Shown here: positions 1 through 7,773 of the stretch, in pieces
Layout of the letters: every line of letters begins with the position of its first letter
How positions within the stretch are numbered: the first letter of the stretch is position 1
Source of the DNA: Bacteroidota bacterium
Lineage (GTDB): Bacteria; Bacteroidota; Bacteroidia; Chitinophagales; BACL12
DNA length: 64,000 nucleotides
Reading direction: 5' to 3'
Assembly: GCA_016718035.1 (NCBI GenBank)
Contig: JADKEK010000006.1
Location: 186,001 to 250,000 of the forward strand
The notes under the pieces: model-generated
What the model was told of the DNA's origin: nothing
Seen by the model: only the letters and a program-made list of their open reading frames with translations
Databases searched by the model: none
Position numbers and translations under genes: made by a program

Positions 1-264
1 TGGACACAACAAAAAGATATTGCCTTTTTAACAGGAATAAAAGTAACAGGTTTAGATGATGTTGGTTTGGTAAATAAAGTAACCAATATTATTTCCGGAG
101 ATATGAAATTAAATATGCAGAGTTTAGTGATGGATGCTAAGGACGGTTTGTTTGAAGGCACCATTAAAACCTTTGTAAAAAATACCGAACAATTAGAAAC
201 CTTGTTGCGGAAATTACGCTCTATGAAAGGGGTGATTTCAGTAACAAGAATGGAAACAACTTAA
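1..264 (+). CDS. Rel/SpoT (p)ppGpp synthetase/hydrolase, C-terminal ACT domain (5' truncated)
   Basis: The reading frame is open from the first base of the window and stops at 262-264, so only the last 87 residues are present. They form one ACT-type fold: an opening strand with the TGLDDVGLV motif, then a KVTNIIS helix, and a closing strand around GVISVTRME. This is how the C-terminal ACT (RRM) domain of long Rel/SpoT proteins looks in Bacteroidota; the domain senses ribosome or amino-acid state and restrains the catalytic half, which lies upstream of the window. A homoserine dehydrogenase or another ACT enzyme is possible but less likely. It is followed by a Fur-family gene after 10 bp, so the two are probably co-transcribed. 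Confidence 0.75.
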   Translation, partial: WTQQKDIAFLTGIKVTGLDDVGLVNKVTNIISGDMKLNMQSLVMDAKDGLFEGTIKTFVKNTEQLETLLRKLRSMKGVISVTRMETT

Positions 265-274
265 AAACAAGATT

Positions 275-763
275 ATGGAACAGCAGATAAAACATCTGGA
301 AGAAATTAAAAATATTTTTGCGGCGCATTTAGAAACAAAAGGCCTGCGTAAAACTCCCGAACGTTTTGCTATTCTGGAAGAAATTTACAGTCGCACCGAC
401 CATTTCGATGCAGAAAGTTTATACTCTCACATGCTCAAAAAAGAGTATCATGTGAGTCGCGCAACGGTGTACAATACACTTGAATTATTACTAACCTGCG
501 ATTTAATTACGAAACATCAGTTTGGAAAAAACCTGGCGCAATACGAAAAATCGTATGGCTATAAACAACATGATCATATTATTTGCGTTGATTGTAAAAA
601 GGTAGTTGAATTTTGTGACCCGCGTATCCATCAAATTCAAACCATGATGGGCGATTTATTAAATTTTAAAATCACCCACCATTCATTAAACATGTATGGC
701 ATTTGTGGTAATTGTCAGAAAATTCGCGAAATGAATGAACAAAAAGCAGAAAAAACAGCTTAA
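275..763 (+). CDS. Fur-family metal-responsive transcriptional regulator
   Basis: 162 residues, slightly longer than E. coli Fur. The N-terminal winged helix (about 1-95) has the family signature in which LRKTPERFAIL opens the DNA-binding domain and SRATVYNTLELL forms the recognition helix. The C-terminal dimerisation half has the metal-site sequence KQHDHIIC and two Cys pairs, CVDC and CGNC, that fit the structural zinc site. Fur, Zur and PerR cannot be separated from this alone. The gene sits 10 bp after the Rel/SpoT end and 15 bp before a STAS protein, suggesting one operon. Confidence 0.9.
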   Translation: MEQQIKHLEEIKNIFAAHLETKGLRKTPERFAILEEIYSRTDHFDAESLYSHMLKKEYHVSRATVYNTLELLLTCDLITKHQFGKNLAQYEKSYGYKQHDHIICVDCKKVVEFCDPRIHQIQTMMGDLLNFKITHHSLNMYGICGNCQKIREMNEQKAEKTA

Positions 764-778
764 TACCCCTGTAACACG

Positions 779-1132
779 ATGGAATATCATATAGAAAAGA
801 AAAATGAAAACACCTTGGTGGTGAAGTTGAACGGGCGTTTGGTGGGAGAGTATCAAACCGTTCAAGTGGCCGAGCAGTTAGAAGAAGATATTGAAGATGG
901 GTTCACCAATATTATTTTCGACTTCAGCGAACTGGAGTTTATAAATAGTAGTGGATTGAATTTCCTGCTCAAAATTCTGACTAAAGTGCGCAGGGTAGAT
1001 GGGGAAGTAGTGCTTTGCGCCATGAAAGACCATCTGAAAACACTCATGGTGACCACCAAGCTCACCAGTTTTTTTACCATCAGCGATTCTGTCACCGACG
1101 CCTTAGGCAATTTTGAGCCCGAAAAGGTTTGA
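779..1132 (+). CDS. STAS-domain protein, anti-sigma-factor antagonist type
   Basis: 117 residues making up a single STAS domain: an N-terminal strand pair (NTLVVKLNGRL), then FDFSELEFINSSGLNFLL, which is the conserved loop where SpoIIAA-like proteins carry the phosphorylated serine (here in INSSGL, about residues 56-61). Such proteins bind anti-sigma kinases and are switched by phosphorylation. No anti-sigma partner is encoded nearby, so the target is unknown. It is last in the Rel/SpoT-Fur-STAS run. An overlapping minus-strand ORF at 862-1143 is a shadow. Confidence 0.85.
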   Translation: MEYHIEKKNENTLVVKLNGRLVGEYQTVQVAEQLEEDIEDGFTNIIFDFSELEFINSSGLNFLLKILTKVRRVDGEVVLCAMKDHLKTLMVTTKLTSFFTISDSVTDALGNFEPEKV

Positions 1133-1168
1133 TAATCAGTCACTTATACCAAAATTCACCTTTACCCC

Positions 1169-1206
1169 AAAAGTAAGGTGCTCCATTTTTGACCAACCTT
1201 ACTTTT
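1169..1206. promoter_or_regulatory. Inverted repeat upstream of purA
   Basis: A perfect 11-bp inverted repeat (AAAAGTAAGGT at 1169-1179 and ACCTTACTTTT at 1196-1206) with a 16-nt loop lies in the 173-bp gap between the STAS gene and purA. It has no trailing T run, so it is a poor terminator. The right arm contains TACTTTTG (1200-1207), which also fits the TAnnTTTG element. An operator or a bidirectional transcript end is possible; the function is inferred only. Confidence 0.5.
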
Positions 1207-1281
1207 GCGGTCGCGGCAAAACTGTTAACAATATCTTGAAAAAAAAGGTGGATGTTCCTTGCTGAAGGTAAGCCTGTGGTA

Positions 1282-1289
1282 TAATTTCG
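1282..1289 (+). promoter_or_regulatory. Candidate -7 element of purA
   Basis: TAATTTCG matches the Bacteroidota -7 consensus TAnnTTTG at 7 of 8 positions and lies 16 nt before the purA ATG. No clear -33 TTTG partner is seen. Confidence 0.45.
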
Positions 1290-1305
1290 CATTTTAATCC
1301 ATGTT

Positions 1306-2574
1306 ATGAACGTAGACGTTTTATTAGGCCTTCAATGGGGCGACGAGGGCAAAGGTAAAGTAGTTGATTATTTAGCAGAACAATACGATGTGGTAGCTCG
1401 TTTTCAGGGCGGCCCGAATGCAGGACATACACTTATTCTCAACAATGGTGTTAAGTTCGTTTTGCACACTATTCCTTCCGGTATTTTTCTCGAAAATTGT
1501 CTGAATTTGGTTGGCAACGGTGTCGTAATTGACCCTATTACTTTCCGTATGGAAATTAATAAACTTGAGGGTGCAGGAGTATCTGTTTACAATCGTTTAG
1601 TTATTTCCCGCAAGGCGCATTTAATTTTGCCTACACATAAAATGTTGGATGCAGCAAGTGAGGCATCAAAAGGTGCAGATAAAATTGGTTCTACATTAAA
1701 AGGAATCGGTCCTGCATATATGGATAAAACAGGTAGAAATGGTTTACGCGTTGGAGATATTGAATCACCTGATTTTAAAGAAAAATATAATAAGCTGAAA
1801 GAAAAACATTTTCAGTTATTAAAAAATTACGGCGATGTGCCAACAGAAGTGCCAAACGAACAGGAGTGGATGGAAGCAATTGACTTCCTCAAAAAAATCA
1901 CTTTTGTTGATGCTGAATATTTAATTAACGATAATATTAAATCGGGTAAACGCATATTAGCCGAAGGTGCTCAAGGCTCTATGTTAGATGTGGACCATGG
2001 TACTTATCCTTTTGTTACATCCAGTAATACCATTACTGCCGGTGTGTGCACAGGATTAGGTGTAGCACCACAAAAAATTAAAGAAGTAATAGGTATTTCA
2101 AAAGCATATTGTACACGTGTTGGTTCAGGTCCTTTCCCTACCGAATTATTTGATGAAACAGGAGAGGAGTTGCGCAAAATAGGCAACGAATTTGGTGCAA
2201 CAACCGGTCGCCCACGCCGTTGCGGATGGATTGATTTACCGGCTTTAAAATATACCATTATGATTAATGGTGTAACACAAATTGCCATCACTAAAATTGA
2301 CGTATTAAATACATTTGCTGAAATAAAAGCATGTGTGGGATATAAAATTAATGGTGTAGTTACCGACCAAATGCCTTATGATATTGTAGACGCCAAAATA
2401 GAACCGGTGTATGAAACATTTAAAGGCTGGGAATGTAATTTAGACCATTGCAAAACCAAAGCAGATTTACCTCAGGAATTAATCAACTATCTGCAGTTTT
2501 TGGAATGGGAATTAAAAACAAAAATTTCCATGTTATCTGCCGGACCGGAAAGGGATAAGTTAATTATTTTGTAA
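1306..2574 (+). CDS. purA: Adenylosuccinate synthetase
   Basis: 422 residues, a normal length. The enzyme joins IMP and aspartate using GTP, the first committed step to AMP. The GTP-binding motif GDEGKGK is at residues 12-18, followed by the IMP loop GGPNAGHT and, further on, KGIGPAY and TTGRPRRCGW. The start at 1306 puts the catalytic Asp at residue 13, as usual; an out-of-frame ATG at 1301 is not used. The pabB-like gene follows after 5 bp, so nucleotide and folate synthesis genes are adjacent. Confidence 0.97.
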   Translation: MNVDVLLGLQWGDEGKGKVVDYLAEQYDVVARFQGGPNAGHTLILNNGVKFVLHTIPSGIFLENCLNLVGNGVVIDPITFRMEINKLEGAGVSVYNRLVISRKAHLILPTHKMLDAASEASKGADKIGSTLKGIGPAYMDKTGRNGLRVGDIESPDFKEKYNKLKEKHFQLLKNYGDVPTEVPNEQEWMEAIDFLKKITFVDAEYLINDNIKSGKRILAEGAQGSMLDVDHGTYPFVTSSNTITAGVCTGLGVAPQKIKEVIGISKAYCTRVGSGPFPTELFDETGEELRKIGNEFGATTGRPRRCGWIDLPALKYTIMINGVTQIAITKIDVLNTFAEIKACVGYKINGVVTDQMPYDIVDAKIEPVYETFKGWECNLDHCKTKADLPQELINYLQFLEWELKTKISMLSAGPERDKLIIL

Positions 2575-2579
2575 TTATT

Positions 2580-3881
2580 ATGATGCGCATCAGTAAAACG
2601 TATTCTATTGCTGATACTGATGACTTCCGCAAAAAATTATCAGCTTATGCAGGACAATTTAATTGCTTCGCATTTTTAGATAGCTGCAAAAACGCTGTAT
2701 ATGGCCCTGTCAGTTTCGATTATGCATTAGCAGCCGGAGCCCACCAACAACTGGTCACCAATGCAGGTGATGCATTTGAGCAACTTCGTTTATTTCGGGA
2801 AACATTTAAGGATTATTGTTTTGGATTTTTAGGCTATGATTTAAAACAGGAGACAGAACAATTATCGTCCAAAAACTTTGATGGTATAGGCTGGCCGGAC
2901 ATGCTGTTTTTTGTCCCTGAAATTTATGTAACCGTAAAAGAAAATACCTGTAGCATTTTTTTGTTGGAAGAACAAACTCATTCATTTGATGAAATATTCC
3001 GACAAATTAATGCAGCAACTTTCCAATCCGTTCCATCAGCCTTAGCACCTTTACAGCCGCGTATTCCGGCAGAAAGATATTTACAAAAAGTAAAAGATAT
3101 TATTCACCATATAACAGAAGGTGATATTTACGAACTCAATTTTTGTCAGGAATTTTATACCAATGGAACACTAGATGCATCTGCAGTTTTTGATAAATTA
3201 TGCACATTAAGTGCTGCGCCATTTGCAGTTTTATTTAAATGGCAACATCGTTATTTAATTTCTGCCAGCCCTGAACGGTTTCTGAAAAAAAGTGGTAATA
3301 AAATAATTAGTCAGCCCATTAAAGGCACTCACAAACGCGGACAAAATGCAGTAGAAGATGAACAATTTAAAAAAGACTTATACCACAGTATAAAAGACCG
3401 TGCAGAAAATGTCATGATAGTTGATTTGGTCCGCAACGATTTAACTAAACATGCTATAACGGGTAGTATTCAGGTAGAAGAGTTATTTGGTATTTATTCA
3501 TTTCCACAAGTGCATCAAATGGTATCTACCATCAGCGCACAAATTAGTGAAGCGGTGAAAGTAATTGACGTAATAAAAGATGCATTTCCGATGGGTAGTA
3601 TGACCGGTGCACCTAAGGTAATGGCCATGCAATTAATCGAACAATATGAAGTAACCAAACGCGGATTATTTTCTGGTGCATTTGGTTATTTTACACCTGA
3701 TAACGATTTTGATTTTAATGTAGTTATTCGAAGTATTCAGTATAATGCGGAAAATCAATATCTCAGTATTCAGACCGGAGGTGCTATTGTATATGACTCA
3801 GTTCCGGAGCAGGAATTGGCGGAGTGTTATTTAAAATTACAGGCTTTGAGGACTGTTTTATATGGTGATGAAACGCAATAA
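2580..3881 (+). CDS. pabB: Aminodeoxychorismate synthase component I
   Basis: 433 residues of the chorismate-binding family. A weak N-terminal domain (about 1-155) is followed by the catalytic domain with PIKGT at 246-250, then DLVRNDL, MGSMTGAPKV, SGAFGY and IQTGGAIV. The lysine in PIKGT is the residue that marks PabB; TrpE has alanine there (PIAGT), so 4-amino-4-deoxychorismate formation for folate is the likelier role than anthranilate synthesis. The amidotransferase partner PabA is not in the window. The start may be either ATG of the ATGATG at 2580. It lies 5 bp after purA. Confidence 0.9.
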   Translation: MMRISKTYSIADTDDFRKKLSAYAGQFNCFAFLDSCKNAVYGPVSFDYALAAGAHQQLVTNAGDAFEQLRLFRETFKDYCFGFLGYDLKQETEQLSSKNFDGIGWPDMLFFVPEIYVTVKENTCSIFLLEEQTHSFDEIFRQINAATFQSVPSALAPLQPRIPAERYLQKVKDIIHHITEGDIYELNFCQEFYTNGTLDASAVFDKLCTLSAAPFAVLFKWQHRYLISASPERFLKKSGNKIISQPIKGTHKRGQNAVEDEQFKKDLYHSIKDRAENVMIVDLVRNDLTKHAITGSIQVEELFGIYSFPQVHQMVSTISAQISEAVKVIDVIKDAFPMGSMTGAPKVMAMQLIEQYEVTKRGLFSGAFGYFTPDNDFDFNVVIRSIQYNAENQYLSIQTGGAIVYDSVPEQELAECYLKLQALRTVLYGDETQ

Positions 3882-4006
3882 TTGAAATATTGGTAATTCG
3901 CCTTCAAGGTATAGGTTTGCCCTTTATTGCATATTGGCTTTGCATCTCAAACGGAATTTGTCCTACTAAATACTAAGCCACAAGAAATTTCGTTATTAAG
4001 CCGAAT

Positions 4007-4597
4007 ATGAAAAGCATACTCCTAATACTATTTTTTGCAGTTACCACATCTGCTTCAGCTCAGAGTTTGTTTAAGGATTTAACGGTTGTCCAATTTGGCG
4101 ATAGCATGCTGATAAACTGGACATTAACGGCAGGTTCTACATGTTTCGACATGCATTTGAAACGTGCGGGTCAGGACACGGAGTTTGAAGATATTTTTAC
4201 TGTTGGCGGGGTTTGCGGTGGAGCTTCAGACCAATATTATGATTATGTCGATAACCAAAACCTGGTTTCAGGCACTACCTATCAGTATTTTGTATCGGCC
4301 TCCAATGGTATTTATACCAGTGAAACGGTAGAGATACTTTATGTAAATGCCGGTGATATGCAATTATTTGTATATCCAAATCCAACCCAAACAGCAATTC
4401 AGGTTACAGTGGATAATTCATTTACGCCATCCTTTTTTGTTGAATTGTTTTCTGTAGATGGAAAACTGTTACAACAAACTAAAGAAGTAAATAATTTATT
4501 TACCATCAATACCGTTCACTTATTACCCAGCAGTTATTTATTAAAAATCACTACCGAAGACGGTGATGTATTAGCACAACAATTTATTGTGCAATAA
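4007..4597 (+). CDS. Small secreted protein with T9SS sorting domain
   Basis: 196 residues. A signal peptide (MKSILLILFFAVTTSASAQ) leads into a fibronectin-III-like beta domain (about 25-112), then a type A T9SS C-terminal domain starting at VYPNPTQ and ending in QQFIVQ. The protein should cross the outer membrane through T9SS and be anchored or released there. No enzymatic motif is visible. Its last 14 bp overlap the 3' end of the convergent tyrS gene. Confidence 0.85.
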   Translation: MKSILLILFFAVTTSASAQSLFKDLTVVQFGDSMLINWTLTAGSTCFDMHLKRAGQDTEFEDIFTVGGVCGGASDQYYDYVDNQNLVSGTTYQYFVSASNGIYTSETVEILYVNAGDMQLFVYPNPTQTAIQVTVDNSFTPSFFVELFSVDGKLLQQTKEVNNLFTINTVHLLPSSYLLKITTEDGDVLAQQFIVQ

Positions 4598-5864
4598 TTA
4601 AAAAGTAATTCTTTTTTCCACGTTGTATTAATAAATATTTACCGTTGATTAATAAATCGGCGGTAATTATTTTTTCGGCATCACCCACTTTTTCTTTATT
4701 TAAGCTGAGCGAATTTTCCTGCATGGCGCGTTTGTATTCCCCTTTAGAGGCGAGAATATTACTTTTTTCTGTAAGTAAATCTGCAAACCCAATTCCCGTT
4801 GAAAAAATAGTTTTATCTACAACAAATTGAGGGACACCTTCCAGTACATCCAACAATAATTCGTCGCTTAATTTTTCAAAATCAGCCTGTGTTGCTTTGC
4901 CAAATAAAATATCACTTGCAGCCACTGCATTATGGTAGTCCTCTTCGCTGTGAACGCGGGTGGTAATATCTTTTGCCAATTCCTTCTGAAGCAATCGGAG
5001 ATGGGGTTCTGCGCGATGGCGTGTGATTAAATCCTCAATATTTGCACGCTCAAATAAGGTAAATATTTTAATATACGTTTCCGCATCGGCATCACTTGCA
5101 TTTAACCAAAATTGATAAAAGCGATATGGCGAAGTACGTTTAGGGTCTAACCAAATATTGCCGCCTTCTGTTTTACCGAATTTTGTGCCATCTGCTTTTT
5201 TAATTAATGGGGTACAAATAGCATAAGCCTCGCCACTTCCTTTGCGTCGGATTAATTCGTTGCCGGTGGTAATATTTCCCCATTGATCGCTGCCACCCAT
5301 TTGTAACATGACATTATTATTTTTCCATAAATAATAAAAATCATACCCTTGTAATAACTGATATGAAAATTCGGTAAATGAAATACCTTTTTCCATTCTG
5401 GTTTGTACTGAATCTTTAGCCATCATATAACTAATGGTTAAATATTTTCCTACTTCGCGCAAAAATTCCAGGAATGAAAAGTTTTTCATCCAATCGTAAT
5501 TATTCACCAGTTGCGCCGCATTTTCGCCGGAATTAAAATTTAAAAATTTCGCCAGTTGTTTTTGTTGTGACTGGATATTGTGTTGCAATGCAGCTTCGTC
5601 CAATAAATTTCGTTCGGCACTTTTACCCGAAGGGTCTCCTACCATACCTGTAGCACCACCAATTAGTGCAATTGGCTGATGACCACAGTTTTGAAAGTGC
5701 AAAAGGGTCATAATTTGCACCATATTACCAACGCCAAGCGAATCGGCAGTAGGGTCAAAACCGATATACCCTTTAGCCATACCCTTATTCAAAAACTCCT
5801 CAGTTCCGGGCATCATATCGAATAACATCCCTCTCCAGCGTAATTCTTCAACGAAATTTTTCAT
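4584..5864 (-). CDS. tyrS: Tyrosyl-tRNA synthetase
   Basis: 426 residues, class I synthetase charging tRNA-Tyr. GFDPTADSL (35-43) is the family signature, the KMSKS-equivalent KFGKT is at 228-232, QMGGSDQWGN is the tyrosine and ATP pocket, and the last 60 residues are an S4 RNA-binding domain. The HIGH motif is altered: where most family members have HIGH/HIGN after SL, this protein reads GVGN (44-47), so the first catalytic histidine is replaced by glycine. The start codon is only 4 nt downstream of an exact TAnnTTTG element, which suggests a leaderless or nearly leaderless mRNA. Confidence 0.96.
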   Translation of the reverse strand: MKNFVEELRWRGMLFDMMPGTEEFLNKGMAKGYIGFDPTADSLGVGNMVQIMTLLHFQNCGHQPIALIGGATGMVGDPSGKSAERNLLDEAALQHNIQSQQKQLAKFLNFNSGENAAQLVNNYDWMKNFSFLEFLREVGKYLTISYMMAKDSVQTRMEKGISFTEFSYQLLQGYDFYYLWKNNNVMLQMGGSDQWGNITTGNELIRRKGSGEAYAICTPLIKKADGTKFGKTEGGNIWLDPKRTSPYRFYQFWLNASDADAETYIKIFTLFERANIEDLITRHRAEPHLRLLQKELAKDITTRVHSEEDYHNAVAASDILFGKATQADFEKLSDELLLDVLEGVPQFVVDKTIFSTGIGFADLLTEKSNILASKGEYKRAMQENSLSLNKEKVGDAEKIITADLLINGKYLLIQRGKKNYFLIIAQ

Positions 5865-5868
5865 GCTG

Positions 5869-5876
5869 CAAAAATA
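5869..5876 (-). promoter_or_regulatory. -7 promoter element of tyrS
   Basis: On the minus strand this reads TATTTTTG, an exact match to TAnnTTTG, ending 4 nt before the tyrS ATG. Confidence 0.6.
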
Positions 5877-5929
5877 ATGACATAAAAATTATATGCGGGT
5901 GTAAACCCTTTCCTCAACTTTACGTTACA

Positions 5930-5937
5930 TAATTTCG
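5930..5937 (+). promoter_or_regulatory. Candidate -7 element of the DUF479-like gene
   Basis: TAATTTCG matches TAnnTTTG at 7 of 8 positions, 26 nt before the TTG start at 5964. Confidence 0.35.
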
Positions 5938-5963
5938 TATATTGTACAATAAACCATCAGGCC

Positions 5964-6638
5964 TTGAATTTTTTGTCCCACTTTTATCACGAGCTCCCGG
6001 TAAGCGACCCCAATTTCGCTGCAGGCCTCATTTTGCCTGATATTTTGTCCAATTATAGTTATCGCACCGGTGAGGTGGTGAAGTTGCATCCTCAAAAGCT
6101 TGTGTACACAGACAATCCGGAATTAAACTCAATGACGGAAGGGGTAAAAAGGCATTATTTTGTCGATGGGCATTTTCATGAATCGACCTTTTTTGAGCAA
6201 AATACCACTGCGATTTCTGCCCTCATCAAGGCAACCGGGTTTTCATGTTTCGATAAACGGTTGTACGCCATAAGTCATGTTTTGCTGGAAGTAGTGCTTG
6301 ACCGGACGCTGCTGACGAGCAGACCTGAGGTTTGCAAACAGCTTTATGACCTCATCGAAATTGTTGATACAAGCCAGATTAGCCGCTTAGTAGCCAACAA
6401 TACCCAGGCCATGGACCCGGATGGTATTGGCAACCATTTTAAGGTTTTCAGGGAGCGGAAGTTTTTGTATGATTATGCTTATGATGAGCGCCTGACAGGC
6501 ATCATAAACGGGATAAATATTCGTTTAGGTAATCCACCAATGAACGAAACGGACCAAAATCGGTTTAAAATTGTAATCCATGACATCGAAAAGACCATTC
6601 TCAGCCAAAAATTTCCTAAATTTCCGACAGATTCGTGA
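5964..6638 (+). CDS. DUF479/AcpH-like (acyl carrier protein phosphodiesterase-related) protein
   Basis: 224 residues. The opening MNFLSHFYHE and the following AAGLILPD resemble the MNFLAHLYLA...GNLLGDF start of the DUF479 (AcpH) family, and VKRHYFVDGHFHES and SHVLLEVVLDRTLL fit its metal-binding helices in the same order. AcpH removes phosphopantetheine from acyl carrier protein; divergence here is high, so the exact substrate is open. The start is TTG, since no ATG precedes the conserved N terminus. The next gene starts 7 bp after its stop. Confidence 0.6.
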   Translation: MNFLSHFYHELPVSDPNFAAGLILPDILSNYSYRTGEVVKLHPQKLVYTDNPELNSMTEGVKRHYFVDGHFHESTFFEQNTTAISALIKATGFSCFDKRLYAISHVLLEVVLDRTLLTSRPEVCKQLYDLIEIVDTSQISRLVANNTQAMDPDGIGNHFKVFRERKFLYDYAYDERLTGIINGINIRLGNPPMNETDQNRFKIVIHDIEKTILSQKFPKFPTDS

Positions 6639-6645
6639 ACCATAC

Positions 6646-7743
6646 ATGAGAAAGTATTTAATATTGATTTTAGGCAGTATGTCTATACTACCTGTTTTGG
6701 GTCAGTCCTCGGCTCCCAAATACAGCAATGAATTTCTATCAATTGGTATTTCTGCTCGTGCTTTGGGTATGAGTAATACGGTTGTAGCCTCAGTAAATGA
6801 TGTTACCGGCGGTTATTGGAATCCGGCAGCACTTACATTAATTGAGTCAGATATTCAGTTAGGTGTTATGCATAGCGAATATTTTGCAGGCATAGCCAAA
6901 TACGATTATGGTTCATTTGCCATGGCATTACCTGAAAAAAATGCTGCGGTAGGGTTATCCATTATTCGTTTTGGTGTGGATGACATACCCAATACCTTGT
7001 ATTTAGTTGAGGCTGATGGCAGTATTAATTACGACAATATCACGGCTTTTTCTGTAGCTGATTATGCATTTTTAGGTTCTTATGCACAACAATTGAAATG
7101 GCACAATTTGCGTGTTGGTGGAAATATCAAAGTGGTGCATCGCGAAGCAGGAGATTTTGCAACGGCCTGGGGATTTGGTTTAGATGCAGGTGCACAAATG
7201 GATCTTAATAACTGGAAATTCGGAGCAACATTTAAAGATATTACCTCAACATTTAATGCCTGGAGTTTTTCATTTACTGAAGAAGAAAAACAAGTTTTAT
7301 TAGCTACCGGAAATATAATTCCTGAAAATAGTTTAGAAATCACTACACCAAAATTAATTTTAGGTGCAGCTTATGATTTTACATTAAACGAAAATTTCGG
7401 ATTATTAGCTGAAGTAAATGCCGATATTACCACTGATGGTCGAAGAAATGTTTTAATTAGTGCTGATCCTATTAGCATTGATCCACATTTGGGTATTGAA
7501 GCAGATTATAAAGAATTCATATATGTACGTGCCGGTGTTGGCAACGTGCAACGATATATTCCTGATGATTTATTTGAAGAAGCATGGACAATGCAACCTA
7601 ATATTGGATTAGGTGTTGAAATTGGCCCTGTAATGTTGGATTACGCCTATACCAATATTGGCAAACAAAGCGAAGTATTATATTCTCATGTATTCAGTTT
7701 GATGTTTAATATTAATAAAACCCCAAAACCGGCAGCTGAATAA
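6646..7743 (+). CDS. PorV/PorQ-family outer-membrane beta-barrel protein (T9SS-associated)
   Basis: The start is placed at the ATG at 6646, giving 365 residues with a signal peptide (MRKYLILILGSMSILPVLGQ); the longer frame from 6580 only adds residues overlapping the previous gene. The mature protein begins with EFLSIGISARALGMSNTVVA and GGYWNPAAL, the signature of PorV/PorQ (UPF0164) barrels. PorV shuttles T9SS cargo from the translocon to the sortase PorU; PorQ is a related subunit. The C25 peptidase gene follows after 30 bp, matching a transporter-sortase pair. PorV and PorQ are not separable by eye. Confidence 0.8.
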   Translation: MRKYLILILGSMSILPVLGQSSAPKYSNEFLSIGISARALGMSNTVVASVNDVTGGYWNPAALTLIESDIQLGVMHSEYFAGIAKYDYGSFAMALPEKNAAVGLSIIRFGVDDIPNTLYLVEADGSINYDNITAFSVADYAFLGSYAQQLKWHNLRVGGNIKVVHREAGDFATAWGFGLDAGAQMDLNNWKFGATFKDITSTFNAWSFSFTEEEKQVLLATGNIIPENSLEITTPKLILGAAYDFTLNENFGLLAEVNADITTDGRRNVLISADPISIDPHLGIEADYKEFIYVRAGVGNVQRYIPDDLFEEAWTMQPNIGLGVEIGPVMLDYAYTNIGKQSEVLYSHVFSLMFNINKTPKPAAE

Positions 7744-7773
7744 ACCGTTTAACATGCACAGAAAACCAACTGT

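Noticed and set aside
862..1143. 93-residue minus-strand ORF over the STAS gene
   Set aside because: Antisense shadow of a well-supported STAS domain; no start context or family resemblance.
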